This document shows, piece by piece, positions 27,385 to 37,042 of a DNA stretch of 64,000 nucleotides. Under the pieces are notes generated by a model. The model was not told the origin of the DNA. It ran no database searches and was given only the letters and a program-made list of their open reading frames with translations. Source of the stretch: AP-15 sp963833745 (GTDB lineage Bacteria; Pseudomonadota; Alphaproteobacteria; ATCC43930; CGMCC-115725); contig CAWHZD010000006.1 in NCBI GenBank assembly GCA_963833745.1, forward strand, positions 992,001 through 1,056,000. The letters run 5' to 3'. The number at the start of each line of letters is the position of its first letter. Position 1 is the stretch's first letter. The translations under genes and the position numbers were made by a program.

Positions 27385-28915
27385 ATTGCGGCGGCCGCGC
27401 CGCGGCGAGCAGCGCTGGCAGATCAAGATTTTGCTCGAGATGATCCGCAAGCAAGTCGAGGGTGGTCTCGACCATATGCTCGTAGGCGACCGCGCCGGCA
27501 ACGGCGCCGAGGCTTTCGAGAAAAGCGCAGCGGAACCGATCGCCGGCGAACAACCCGTGCAAATAGCAACCGGCGGTGAGCCCGTCGGGGCTGACCGCAC
27601 CCTCCGCCCTGCCCGCGAGGCGCAGCATGGGCTGCTCCAACCCCGGCCCGGCCGTCTTGCCGAGATGCATAACATAGCCCTCGACCGGCATTCCGGTGGC
27701 AACGTCGAAGCCGGCGGCGAGACCCAGCCGCTTTTCGGCGCCGAGGACCGTGTCGACGTCGAGAAGCCCGAGCCCCGGCACCGTCGCCTGGCGGCCTTCC
27801 ACGCCGTGCGGATCGGCTATCGTCCGGCCGAGCATCTGATAGCCGCCGCACAGACCGAGGACGCGCCCGCCGTGGCGGTGATGGGCTGAAATGTCGATGT
27901 CCCAGCCCTCGCCGCGCAGGAACTCGAGGTCACCGATCGTCGCCTTCGAGCCGGGCAGGACCACCAGCGCCGCATCACGCGGCAACGGCCGGCCCGGCCG
28001 GACCATCACGATTTCCACGCCGGGCTCGGCGCGCAGCGGGTCGAGATCGTCAAAATTGGCGATCCACGGCAGCACCGGCACCGCGACGCGAAGACGCCCC
28101 TCACCCCGACCCTCTCCCCGCATGCCGGGAGAGGGAGGGACCCGCCCAGCGGGAAAGCCTGCCCCGGACCCGGTCCGGGGGTGAGGGGCGAGCGCGAGCG
28201 AGTCTTCCGCCGGCAGCAGTTCGGCGGCGCCGAAATACGGCACCACCCCGAACGACCGCAGCCCGGTTCTCTCGCTGATCGCCACGATGCCGCCGTCGAA
28301 CAAGCGCACATCGCCGCGGAATTTGTTGACGATGTAGCCGGCGAGCAACGCCTGCTCACGGTCGGACAGCAGGGCGCATGTCCCGACCAGCTGGGCGATG
28401 ACGCCGCCGCGCTCGATGTCGCCGATCAGCACCGCGCGAACATCCGCGGCTTGGGCAAAACCCATGTTGGCGATGTCGCCGGCGCGCAGATTAATCTCGG
28501 CCGGGCTGCCGGCGCCTTCGACCAGCACCAAATCGGCGGCCTCGGCAAGCCGCCTGAACGCGCTCAGCACTCGCGGCAGCAAACTCGGCGCCAGCCCGCG
28601 ATATTCCGCAGCCGAGGCGCTGCCCCACACGCGGCCGTCGAGCACGATCTGTGCTCCGCTTTCGGACTGCGGCTTCAGCAGCACCGGGTTCATGTCGGTC
28701 ACCGGCTCGACCCGGCAGGCCCGCGCCTGCAGCGCTTGCGCCCGCCCGATCTCGCCACCGGCGGCAGTCACTGCGGCATTGTTCGACATGTTCTGCGGCT
28801 TGAACGGCCGCACCCGCAACCCGCGCCGGGTAAAGGCCCGCGCCAGCCCGGCCAGCAGCAACGACTTGCCGACATCCGACCCCGTCCCCTGCAGCATCAG
28901 CGCGCTGGACACCAC
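27377..28915 (-). CDS. cobQ: Cobyric acid synthase, with an in-frame palindromic insert
   Basis: Glutamine-dependent amidation of four side chains of adenosylcobyrinic acid a,c-diamide. The 512-residue protein has an N-terminal ATPase half (MLQGTGSDVGKSLL P-loop, KPQNMSNNAAVT, LVEGAGSPAEINL) and a glutamine amidotransferase half with VLGLCGGYQMLG (catalytic Cys) and a C-terminal HGLF. Between the halves about 32 residues (PHPRTGSG...GEGRGEG) are encoded by a 96-bp palindromic repeat, as described separately. Tandem GTG codons (28915, 28912) compete as start; the GGAG spacing favours the second. Confidence 0.95.
   Translation of the reverse strand: MVSSALMLQGTGSDVGKSLLLAGLARAFTRRGLRVRPFKPQNMSNNAAVTAAGGEIGRAQALQARACRVEPVTDMNPVLLKPQSESGAQIVLDGRVWGSASAAEYRGLAPSLLPRVLSAFRRLAEAADLVLVEGAGSPAEINLRAGDIANMGFAQAADVRAVLIGDIERGGVIAQLVGTCALLSDREQALLAGYIVNKFRGDVRLFDGGIVAISERTGLRSFGVVPYFGAAELLPAEDSLALAPHPRTGSGAGFPAGRVPPSPGMRGEGRGEGRLRVAVPVLPWIANFDDLDPLRAEPGVEIVMVRPGRPLPRDAALVVLPGSKATIGDLEFLRGEGWDIDISAHHRHGGRVLGLCGGYQMLGRTIADPHGVEGRQATVPGLGLLDVDTVLGAEKRLGLAAGFDVATGMPVEGYVMHLGKTAGPGLEQPMLRLAGRAEGAVSPDGLTAGCYLHGLFAGDRFRCAFLESLGAVAGAVAYEHMVETTLDLLADHLEQNLDLPALLAAARPPQFR
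28095..28190. repeat. 96-bp palindromic repeat inside cobQ
   Basis: Outer arms CGCCCCTCACCCC and GGGGTGAGGGGCG, inner arms CCCTCTCCC and GGGAGAGGG, and a further short hairpin near CCCGCCCAGCGGG. It belongs to the same family as 13222-13276 and 42523-42548. It is exactly 32 codons long and keeps cobQ open, adding a Pro/Gly/Arg-rich loop between the ATPase and amidotransferase halves. Confidence 0.8.
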
Positions 28916-29275
28916 GGCTCTCCAGGCGCTCGACCGGTTTCGAAGGAAGCGGCGACTACATTTTTCGGCTTCCAGGCGAAGGAGCGCGTGAAGAAATTCC
29001 CTCCCTGGCCCGACAAGTTTCTAATTCCGTCGTTCCCGCGCAAGCGGGAATCCAGGGATTTCAGTCGTTTGCCCCCTGTTCGTGCCAGGGGCAGGCTCTG
29101 GACCCCCGCTTTCCCCACGGGACAAGCCCGTGGGCTGAAGGCGCACGGGGCGAGAAGCTTGGACCAGCCGCGCGATTTCCTCACAAACACGAAGGCCGGG
29201 ACCCACGGCCGCAGTGGATACCGGCTTTCGCCTGCAAGGGGAAACCGGGGTTCACGTATATGGGCCACTAGCATG
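28916..29275. other. Intergenic region upstream of cobQ with hairpin repeat
   Basis: No gene seen. It contains the half-copy repeat at 29033-29112 and other GC-rich short inverted repeats. The gap separates cobQ from the cobP-cobO run on the same strand, so cobQ may have its own promoter here; I see no B12-box sequence in it. Confidence 0.45.
29033..29112. repeat. Half-copy of the long palindromic repeat
   Basis: Starts with TTCCCGCGCAAGCGGGAA (a perfect hairpin) and continues with CCCCCTGTTC and CCAGGGGCAGGCTCTGG, matching the right arm of the 20190-20320 element. The left arm is replaced by unrelated sequence. Confidence 0.65.
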
Positions 29276-29932
29276 TCAAAATTCGATGCCTTGCTGCGCT
29301 TTGACGCCGGTGCGGAACGGATGCTTGACGAGAGTCATTTCGGTCACGAGGTCGGCCGCTTCGATCAGCTCCGGCTTGGCGTTGCGGCCGGTGACAATGA
29401 CGTGCAGGTCGCGCGGCTTGGCCTTCAGCGCCGCCACGACCTCGTCGACCGCCAGGTAGTCGTAGCGCAGTACGATGTTCAGCTCGTCGAGCATCACCAG
29501 CCGGTAGGACGGATCGGCGATCATCGCCTTTGCGGTCTCCCATGCCCGGTGCGCGGCCGCAACATCGCGGACGCGGTCCTGGGTGTCCCAGGTAAAGCCC
29601 TCGCCCATCGCCCGGCAGGTCACGAGATCGCCGAACCGTTCGAGCGCGACCCGCTCGCCGGTGCTCCACACGCCTTTGACAAACTGGACGACGCCAACCC
29701 GCATGCCGTGACCAAGGCAGCGCAACACGATGCCAAAGGCGGCGGTCGACTTGCCCTTGCCCTTGCCGGTATGGACGATCAGCAAGCCGCGTTCTTCGGT
29801 CTTGGTCGCCAGCATCCGCTCGCGCGCCGCCTTGCGCCGCGCCGCTTTCTCGTTGTGGCGGCGGTTGACCTCCGCTTCGCTCTCGCCCGGATCCCCTTCC
29901 GGCGGGTCGATCGTCATCGTCGGGCCGGTCAT
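29276..29932 (-). CDS. cobO: Cob(I)yrinic acid a,c-diamide adenosyltransferase
   Basis: CobA/CobO/BtuR-type ATP:corrinoid adenosyltransferase, 218 residues. The P-loop is HTGKGKGKSTAAFG. QFVKGVWSTGE, RAMGEGFTWDTQD and MLDELNIVLRYDYL are family signatures. About 40 N-terminal charged residues precede the fold, as in other CobO proteins. The ATG overlaps the preceding stop by 4 nt, so it is translationally coupled to the deazaflavin-reductase-like gene and through it to cobN. Confidence 0.95.
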   Translation of the reverse strand: MTGPTMTIDPPEGDPGESEAEVNRRHNEKAARRKAARERMLATKTEERGLLIVHTGKGKGKSTAAFGIVLRCLGHGMRVGVVQFVKGVWSTGERVALERFGDLVTCRAMGEGFTWDTQDRVRDVAAAHRAWETAKAMIADPSYRLVMLDELNIVLRYDYLAVDEVVAALKAKPRDLHVIVTGRNAKPELIEAADLVTEMTLVKHPFRTGVKAQQGIEF

Positions 29933-30408
29933 GCGCGTGGGCGAAAGGCAACGAGCGGCAGCTGCGCGACCAGCCTGCGGCGGTCACCCTCCGAACCGCG
30001 ATATGGCCAACCCAGAAGTCGGGCCAATGTCAAACGTATGATGGGCGCAAAGAAGAAATTGCGGCGCTCATAGCTTCGAACCGCGTCGATCGCTTCTTCC
30101 GCTCCGAGGATGCGATGCACCGCGACAAAGCATTCGCCGCCGATGACCACCCGTGGGTGTGTCGTCGCCTCGATGTTTCGCAGCCAATCGGCATCGCGAC
30201 CAAAAGCGCTCATGACCACGGCCTCGCCTGTCTGACGGTATTCCATGACTTCGAGGACGGTTTCACGACGGCGTCCGGTGCGCCGTCCGACATGGATCAG
30301 GAGCAGGAAACGACGCCCGAACGGGCGACTGCACCGCCAATGGTACAGGTAGACGGGAGCGCGAAAGAGCCACCGGCATAGCGGGGTTAGCCGTGCCATC
30401 GGCTGCAC
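29929..30408 (-). CDS. Deazaflavin-dependent nitroreductase-like protein (Ddn/DUF385 family)
   Basis: 159 residues with the split-barrel pattern of the F420-dependent Ddn-like family: LLLIHVGRRTGRRRETVLEVMEY, GEAVVMSAFG, DWLRNIEATTHPRVVIGG. The family binds F420 or related flavins and reduces quinones or nitro compounds. It sits between cobN (overlap about 22 nt) and cobO (overlap 4 nt), so it is made with the cobalamin enzymes; a role in reducing corrinoid cobalt before adenosylation is an attractive guess but not shown. Whether this organism makes F420 cannot be judged from this window. Confidence 0.75.
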   Translation of the reverse strand: MQPMARLTPLCRWLFRAPVYLYHWRCSRPFGRRFLLLIHVGRRTGRRRETVLEVMEYRQTGEAVVMSAFGRDADWLRNIEATTHPRVVIGGECFVAVHRILGAEEAIDAVRSYERRNFFFAPIIRLTLARLLGWPYRGSEGDRRRLVAQLPLVAFRPRA

Positions 30409-33400
30409 GCTCGCGCCAGAGCCTCGCCGGCGCTATTGCGGCGCGGTCGCCACAGGCCGCGCTCGATCGCTTCGAGAAAGCGGCGGCTGGTTTCGGCGAG
30501 GGCGGCAGGATTGTGCTCCGCCATGAACCCGCGCACCGCATCATCGGCAAGATAGGCGTCGTAGAGGGCGTCGAAATGAGCGTCGTCGACCGCGTGCGCA
30601 GTCGCGGCAAAGGCGAACAGATAGTCGACCGTTGCGGCGATCTCGGCCGCACCCTTGTAGCCGTGGCGCATTACACCCGCGATCCACCGCGGGTTCGCGG
30701 CACGGGCGCGGACGACGCGGCCGATTTCCTCGCGCAAACTGCGGATGCGGGGCATCTCCGGACGCGAATGGTCGTTATGCCAGACTGCCGGGACCCGGCC
30801 CGACAGCTGCCTTACGACGAGCGCCAGTCCGCCTTCGAATTGATAGTAATCGTCGCTGTCGAGCAGGTCGTGTTCGCGATTGTCCTGGTTGTGCAATACC
30901 GCGTCGGTGGCGGAGAGCCGCTGTTCGAGCATTCCCCGTTCGGCTCGCCCCTCGGTGCCGGCGCCATAGGCATAGCCGCTCCACCCGAGATAGGCTTCGG
31001 CGAGATCGGCGTCGTCATTCCAAATTCGCTCGTCGATGAGGGTCTGCAGCCCTGCCCCGTAGGCGCCGGGCTTGGAGCCAAAGACGCGGTAGCCGGCGCG
31101 GCGCGACGCCTCCTCCGGTGGAATACCCTGCATTTCGAGGCTGCGACGATCGGCGGCAAAGCGAGCAGCGAGTGGGTTGAGGGCGCTCGGCTCGTCAAGC
31201 GCGGCGACCGCGCGCGCCGCCGAATTCGACGAGGTCGATCAGCCCCGGAAAGGCGTCGCGAAAAAAGCCGGAGACTCGCAGCGTGACATCGACGCGCGGC
31301 CGGTCAAGCACCGAAGCCGGCAGGATCTCGAACCCAGTCACACGGCCGCTCGCCCGCTCCCAGACCGGACGCACCCCCATCAGCGCCAGTGCCTGCGCGA
31401 CATCGTCGCCGCCGGTGCGCATGTTGGCGGTGCCCCACGCCGACAGAGCTACCCGCTCGGGGTATGCGCCGCATTCCTGCGCATGCCGCTCGACCAGCAT
31501 CGCCGCCGATTTCCAGCCAAGCTGCCACGCCGCCTGGGTTGGCACCGCGCGGATATCGACGGAAAAGAAATTGCGCCCGGTCGGCAACACCTCGGGCCGG
31601 CCGCGGCTCGGCGCACCGGACGGGCCGGGCGAGACGAAATGCCCGTCGAGGCCGGCCAGCAGCCCGCCAATCTCGGCCGCGCCGCAGCCCGCGACCGCCG
31701 GGCGCAATTCCTGCTCGATCCAATCGAGAACCGTGCGGGTCTGATGCCAGCCCGGCTCGGGAGCAGCCTCACCGGCAACGAGCCGCAGCGCCAGCGCCTC
31801 CAGCCGCTCGACCGTGTCGCCGGCGGTTCGCCACGGCTCCTCGTCAGCAAGAATCTTCGGGTGTGGGCCAGTCCAAGGGTCGGCCGGGTCGAGCGCCAAT
31901 GGGTCGGCGTCGACACCCAGATCGGCGGCAAGCGCCCGCAACAGCGACGTATCTTCCGGACGCGAGCCGCGGGTGGCTCGGGCGAAGGCGACGAGCAACC
32001 CGTCGAGCCGCTCGCCCTCGGGGCTTTGCCCGAAGACATGCAGCCCGTCGCGGATCTGCAATTCCTTCAGCTCGCACAAGAACCCGTCGAGCTTGCGCAG
32101 CGCGGTTGCCGGCTGTTCGTCGGCGGCGATGCCGCAATCGCCGTCGAGCCCGGCGGCGTGGGCCTGTTCGAGGATCGCCGCGGCAAGAGGCCCGACGCGG
32201 CGCGCATCGCCCTGTGCCGCCTCATAATATTCGTCGATCAGGCGTTCGAGCTCGGCCGTGAGGCCATAGCTGCCGGCGCGGGTCAGCGGCGGGGTCAGAT
32301 GATCGACGATCACCGCCTGGGAACGGCGCTTCGCCTGCGTTCCTTCGCCCGGATCGTTGACGATGAACGGGTAGAGGTGCGGCAATGGCGGCATCGCCGC
32401 TTCCGGAAAGCACTCCTCTGACAATGCCAGCGCCTTCCCCGGCAGCCATTCGAGAGTGCCGTGCTTGCCAAGATCAACGACCGCGTCGGCACGGAATTCC
32501 TGCGCCAGCCAGGCATAGGCGGCGAGATAGCCGTGCGGCGGCACCAATGCCGGATCGTGGTAGGTCGCTTTGGGATCGATGTTGTAGCCGCGCCCCGGTT
32601 GGATCAGCAGCGCGACGTTGCCGCAGCGGAAACCAGGGATCGCGAACCGGCCGCAATCGAGCCGGCCCTCACGGAAGAACGGGTCGCGCTGGGCCGGTCC
32701 CCAGCGCCCGGCGATCGCCTGCTGGACCACCATCGGGAGGGTCGCGAAGAACGCCGAGTAATCGGCAAAGGACAAGGTTTCCTCGGTCGGTGCGCCGGGG
32801 TTCGCGTTGGTCGGGCCGGCAAGGAGCCGCTCGATCAATGCTTGCGGGTCGCCGGGCATGGCGCCAACGCGATAGCCGGCGGCCGCCAGCGCCCTGACGA
32901 TTCCGATCGAGGAGGCGGGTGTGTCGAGGCCGACCCCGTTGCCGATGCGGCCGTCGCGATTGGGATAGTTGGCGAGGATCAGCGCCACCCGGCGTTCGGA
33001 TGCCGGTTTCTGCCGCAGCCGTGCCCAGTTGCGCGTGAGGTCGGCGACAAAGGCAATGCGGTCGGCAACCGGCCGATAGCCGACGAGATCCACTTCGGTC
33101 TCGGGGTCGCGGCCGAGCGGCGCCTTGAACGACACCGCGCGCGACAGGATGCGACCGTCGATCTCCGGCAACGCTACGTTCATCGCCAGGTCGCGCGGGG
33201 TGAGACCGCGCGTACCGACACGCCAGCTCTCCTCGTCGCCTCCGGCAAATACCACCTGCAGCACCGGGCAACCGGCGGCTGCCAGCGGGTCCTCCGCCGA
33301 CCCGGCGCGCACCGAAAACCCGGTTGTGTTAAGGATCACCGCGGGCGACACCTCGGCTAAAAGCGCCGCGAGCAATGCCGTGGCTTCACCCTCCTTCAGG

Positions 33401-34146
33401 CTTTGCACAAAGACCGGCACCGGCCGCAGCCGCCGCGCCGTCAGCGCCCGCACCAAGGCATCGACCGGCGCGGTGTTCCCCGACTGCACCAATGCCCGAT
33501 AAAACACGATGGGGACGACACCGCCCCCCGCTTCTTCGGGGGCAAGCTTGCCGCGCCACTCGGCGGCGATTTCGGCGAGCCCCGGCACGGCATGGTCGGG
33601 CCAGTAGAGACCCGCGCGCAACAATGGCGCCGGCTCGGCCCAAGCTGCCTCGCGGCCGATCAACGAACCGGCATAGCGCAGGAAGTTCTCGGCGTTCGCC
33701 GGACCGCCTTCGATAAAATAGGCCCACAGCCGGCGCAGGCTGTCCATCGGGACGGTCGACAGCTCGGCGAGTTCAGGGTCGGGCTTGTCGTCGCCGGGCA
33801 GCAATGCCAGCGGGATGGCGCGCTCACGACAAGTCTCGAACAGCCGCTCGACGCCATAAGGCCAATAGGCGCTTCCGCCGAGAACACGGGCGACGACCAG
33901 CCGCGCGGCGGCGACAGTCTCCATGTAGAGGTCGACCGAGAAATTGTGACCGAGCCGCAGGATCGGCGCGAGCCGCAGCCGTGACGCCGCGGGGTCTTGC
34001 GCGCGCCGCCGCTTTTGCGCCGCGGCCAGCAGCGCCAACTCGGTGTCGGCGCTCGACAGCACGACAATGTCGCCCGGCGTCTGCGCCAGATCGATCGCCG
34101 CCGAACCGTCGGCGATCGTCCCCGGGATTGTCGCCAAGAGATGCAT
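30387..34146 (-). CDS. cobN: Cobaltochelatase large subunit, one-base frameshift
   Basis: ATP-dependent insertion of cobalt into hydrogenobyrinic acid a,c-diamide, with CobS and CobT, which are not in this window. It is a Mg-chelatase-H-like protein. Marks include GLDTPASSIGIV, DLGKHGTLEWLPGKALALSEECFPE, IVNDPGEGTQAKRRSQAVIVDHLTPPLTRAGSYG, and, in the second frame, GYRVFGSKPGAYGAG and HGYKGAAEIAATVDYLFAF. The frame slips at GAATTC, 31222-31227; removing one T gives LVESAARAVAALDEPSALNPLAARF and a 1,252-residue protein of normal length. The ATG follows the cobW stop without a gap. Probably intact in the organism. Confidence 0.95.
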
Positions 34147-35172
34147 TCAGCCGCCCAGCGCCGCCGTGATGGCATCGCGGTCGAGGCCCTTTTCGCCGAT
34201 CACGACGAGGCGCGTCGCGCGCGCTTCGCCGAGCTGCCACGGTCGATCGAAATAATGCTGCACCCGGTCGCCGACGGCTTGCACGACTTGCCGCCGATCG
34301 CGGCCGGGGACATCGAGGAAGCCTTTGACCCGCAGCACGTCATGCGCCGAAATAGCGGCGCGCAGACGGGCGAGAAACGCGGTGCCGTCAGCAACCGCGC
34401 CGAGGGTCACAACAAAGCTGTCGAAATCGTCGTGGTCGTGCCCCTCGGCCGCATCATGCAAGGACGGCCGAGCGGCGAGGTCGTCCTCGGCCGCGGCGGC
34501 GAGCCCGAGCGCCACCTGTGGCGGCACCGCCGCCTCCCGCACGGCGACCAGTCTGACCCCTCGGCGCAACCGGCTTTCGATTTCCCGCCGCAGGCTCGCC
34601 AACACTTCCGCGCTGATCAGATCGGTTTTGTTCAGGATCACCAGATCGGCGCAGGCGAGCTGATCGCCGAACACCTCCTCGAGCGGACTGTCATGGGTAA
34701 GCGCCGCATCGGCGTCGCGCTGGCGCGCCACCGCCGCGGGGTCGTCGGCAAATCGGCCGGCGGCGAAAGCTGCGGCGTCAATCACCGTCAGCACCCCGTC
34801 TACGGTGGTGCGCGTGCGGATCTCGGGCCAGGCGAAGGCCTGCACCAAGGGCTTGGGCAGGGCCAGCCCCGAGGTCTCGATCAGGATGTGCTCGGGTGGT
34901 GCCGGCCGGTCGAGCAGCCGCGTCAGGGTCGGCAGAAAGTCGTCGGCGACGGTGCAGCACAGACAGCCATTCGCGAGTTCGACGATGTCGTCTTCGGTGC
35001 ACGCCTCGTCGCCGCAGCCGAGCAACAGCTCGCGGTCGATGCCGAGCGCGCCAAATTCGTTGACAACGACAGCAAGCCGCCGCCCCTGCGCCCGCGCCAA
35101 CAGATGCCGCACGAGGCTGGTCTTGCCGGCGCCGAGAAAGCCGCTGATCACCGTCGCCGGAACTCGTCGCAT
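34147..35172 (-). CDS. cobW: CobW family GTPase metallochaperone
   Basis: G3E P-loop GTPase of 341 residues; CobW proteins are thought to deliver cobalt to CobN. The GTP-binding motif is SGFLGAGKTSLV, the metal motif is NGCLCCT (CxCC), and guanine recognition is in VILNKTDL. A short histidine-acidic stretch (EGHDHDD) before the C-terminal CobW_C domain could bind metal. It begins 3 nt after the cobP stop and ends next to the cobN start. Confidence 0.95.
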   Translation of the reverse strand: MRRVPATVISGFLGAGKTSLVRHLLARAQGRRLAVVVNEFGALGIDRELLLGCGDEACTEDDIVELANGCLCCTVADDFLPTLTRLLDRPAPPEHILIETSGLALPKPLVQAFAWPEIRTRTTVDGVLTVIDAAAFAAGRFADDPAAVARQRDADAALTHDSPLEEVFGDQLACADLVILNKTDLISAEVLASLRREIESRLRRGVRLVAVREAAVPPQVALGLAAAAEDDLAARPSLHDAAEGHDHDDFDSFVVTLGAVADGTAFLARLRAAISAHDVLRVKGFLDVPGRDRRQVVQAVGDRVQHYFDRPWQLGEARATRLVVIGEKGLDRDAITAALGG

Positions 35173-35175
35173 TTT

Positions 35176-35727
35176 TCAGCCGCCCTTCAGCGCCAACGGC
35201 AGACCGGCGGCGACAAAGACGACGTGGTCGGCGAGCGCGGCGACGTCCTGGTTGAGCCGTCCCGCGGCGTCGCGAAAATTGCGGCCGAGCGGTGTCTCGG
35301 GTACGAGGCCCATCCCCACTTCATTGGCGACCAGCACCACCGGCCCGGCGGCGAGCCGCAACGCCGCACACAGCGAGGTCGATGCATCGTCGAGCGAGCG
35401 CCCGGCGAGCAATACGTTCGACAGCCAAAGGGTCAGGCAATCGACCAGCAGCGGCCGTTCGGGGCGGGCTTCGGCGGCAATCACTGCGGCGAGCGCCAAC
35501 GGCTCTTCGACCGTGCACCAGAACGGGCCGCGGCGCGCCCGATGCGCGGCGATGCGCGCCGCCATCTCGGCGTCGCCGGCTTCGGCGGTCGCGCAATAGG
35601 TGCCGCCGTCACCCGCCGCCTCGATCAGCCGCTCGGCATGGCGGCTCTTGCCCGACCGGGCGCCGCCCAGCACCAGCGTCACCGGGGGCAGCCCGGCGCG
35701 CGCTCGGCCCTTACTCGCCATCGGCAT
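35176..35727 (-). CDS. cobP: Adenosylcobinamide kinase/guanylyltransferase
   Basis: CobU/CobP, which phosphorylates adenosylcobinamide and transfers GMP to it. The 183-residue protein has the P-loop LVLGGARSGKSRHAE, the DCLTLWLSN motif, and ANEVGMGLVPETPLGR. The ATG at 35727 is chosen, with GGAGGGACCG just upstream; another ATG lies 6 nt later. It is the first gene after the cobalamin riboswitch. Confidence 0.95.
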   Translation of the reverse strand: MPMASKGRARAGLPPVTLVLGGARSGKSRHAERLIEAAGDGGTYCATAEAGDAEMAARIAAHRARRGPFWCTVEEPLALAAVIAAEARPERPLLVDCLTLWLSNVLLAGRSLDDASTSLCAALRLAAGPVVLVANEVGMGLVPETPLGRNFRDAAGRLNQDVAALADHVVFVAAGLPLALKGG

Positions 35728-35769
35728 CGGTCCCTCCTCCTCCGCCCGAGGAATCGTCCCAAATCGCGC

Positions 35770-35906
35770 GATACGGAGGTCTCCTGGCTCGGGGTCGTCG
35801 CCCGCGGCACCTTCCCAGCCAGCTTTCGCTTGACCAGTGGCCATCGCTGCGGGCTCGCCGCTTACAGTTGCGGGGGCAGCGCCGGCATTGCACCGGACTT
35901 CCCTGT
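35770..35906 (-). promoter_or_regulatory. Adenosylcobalamin riboswitch
   Basis: On the minus strand, in order: GGGAAGTCCGGTGCAATGCC, CTGCCCCCGCAACTGTAAGC, GCCACTGG, CTGGGAAGG, GACGACCCCGAGCCAGGAGA followed by CC. These are the conserved boxes of the AdoCbl riboswitch, including the B12 box, in the right order and spacing. It lies about 40 nt upstream of cobP and should shut down cobP-cobW-cobN and following genes when cobalamin is abundant. Confidence 0.95.
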
Positions 35907-36050
35907 CGCATCGCGAGCATGACGCTAGCACACCCCACTCGGCTGCGTCTCGCGGTTTGATCTCGATCGGGTGTGTGCCAGAGCAACGGCGCCGAACGGC
36001 GCAGGGACCGTGGGTGGCCTGGGTTTAGGGTGGTTTTGGGCGGAACGGGA

Positions 36051-36416
36051 TCAGCGTGGCAGGTTCATCGGCATCATGTTGGCGTTGAGGTCGGCAATGA
36101 TCCAGCATGAGCCGGCGATAACGAGAAAGACGATCAACAGGCCGAAAGCCAGGGCCAGAATATTGTTCGTGTGATCGGGCCCGCTGCCCAAATGCAGAAA
36201 GAAGACAAGGTGGACGCCGATCTGCGCGAAGGCGAGCACGATCAGCCCGACCGGTACGCCCGGGGGCCACAGCAAGCTCGTTTGCGAAACGACGAACGAC
36301 GCGATCGTCAGCAGGACGGCGAGCCCCAGCCCCACCGTGTACGACAGAACGTTAGCCGTGGACTCCGCGTCTTCGACGCCGGGCGTCCGGTCATATGGGC
36401 GATCGTCGCCGTCCAT
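36051..36416 (-). CDS. cyoD: Cytochrome bo3 ubiquinol oxidase subunit IV
   Basis: Small inner-membrane subunit of the bo3-type quinol oxidase, 121 residues with three hydrophobic helices (SYTVGLGLAVLLTIASFVV, VGLIVLAFAQIGVHLVFFLHL, NILALAFGLLIVFLVIAGSCWI) and short loops, the usual CyoD layout. The first codon overlaps the cyoC stop (TGATG). It closes the operon; no cyoE (haem O synthase) follows here. Confidence 0.92.
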   Translation of the reverse strand: MDGDDRPYDRTPGVEDAESTANVLSYTVGLGLAVLLTIASFVVSQTSLLWPPGVPVGLIVLAFAQIGVHLVFFLHLGSGPDHTNNILALAFGLLIVFLVIAGSCWIIADLNANMMPMNLPR

Positions 36417-37042
36417 CAGCGAGCTCCCATCAGGTAGACCACCGTTATCACCCCGATCCAGATGATATCCAGCGCGTGCCAGAACAGGCTGAAGCACAAC
36501 AGGCGCCGGAGCACGTTGGGCCGCAAGCCCTTGACGACGACTTGGGCCACCATATAGGTGAGCCAGACCAGGCCGCTGGTAACGTGCGCGCCATGCATGC
36601 CCACCAAGGTGAAAAAGGCCGACAAAAAGGCGCTGCGCGAGGGCCCGGCGCCCCGGCTTACCATGCCGGCAAATTCCGAGATTTCGATGTAGAGGAAGGC
36701 TGCGCCGAGTACGAAAGTACCAACGGAGAAGGCAAGAAAACGGCCCTGCTGCCGGCGTTCGGCGGACAATGCCCCAAGTCCGCAGGTATAGCTCGAAACT
36801 AGCAAGCACATGGTCTCGATAAAGACACGGTGAAGATTGAACAGCTCGCTCCCGGTCGGTCCGCCGGCAGTCTGGCCGGACAGCACCGCGTAGGCCGCGA
36901 ACAGGCCCGAGAACATCGTCACGTCGCTGAGGATGAAGATCCAGAACCCGTAGGCGACGACGGTCCGTGTCGAGGCCGGGCCGCCGCCGCCCCGCCCGCG
37001 GACGAACTCGGCAGGCGCCGCGTCGATCGTCGTGATGGTCAT
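36416..37042 (-). CDS. cyoC: Cytochrome bo3 ubiquinol oxidase subunit III
   Basis: 208 residues with five membrane helices, COX3 family. The N-terminus (YGFWIFILSDVTMFSGLFAAYAVL) and TLVGMHGAHVTSGLVWL are conserved, as is FSLFWHALDIIWIGVITVVYLMG at the end. It stabilises the CyoA-CyoB core. The ATG overlaps the cyoB stop by 4 nt. Confidence 0.95.
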   Translation of the reverse strand: MTITTIDAAPAEFVRGRGGGGPASTRTVVAYGFWIFILSDVTMFSGLFAAYAVLSGQTAGGPTGSELFNLHRVFIETMCLLVSSYTCGLGALSAERRQQGRFLAFSVGTFVLGAAFLYIEISEFAGMVSRGAGPSRSAFLSAFFTLVGMHGAHVTSGLVWLTYMVAQVVVKGLRPNVLRRLLCFSLFWHALDIIWIGVITVVYLMGAR

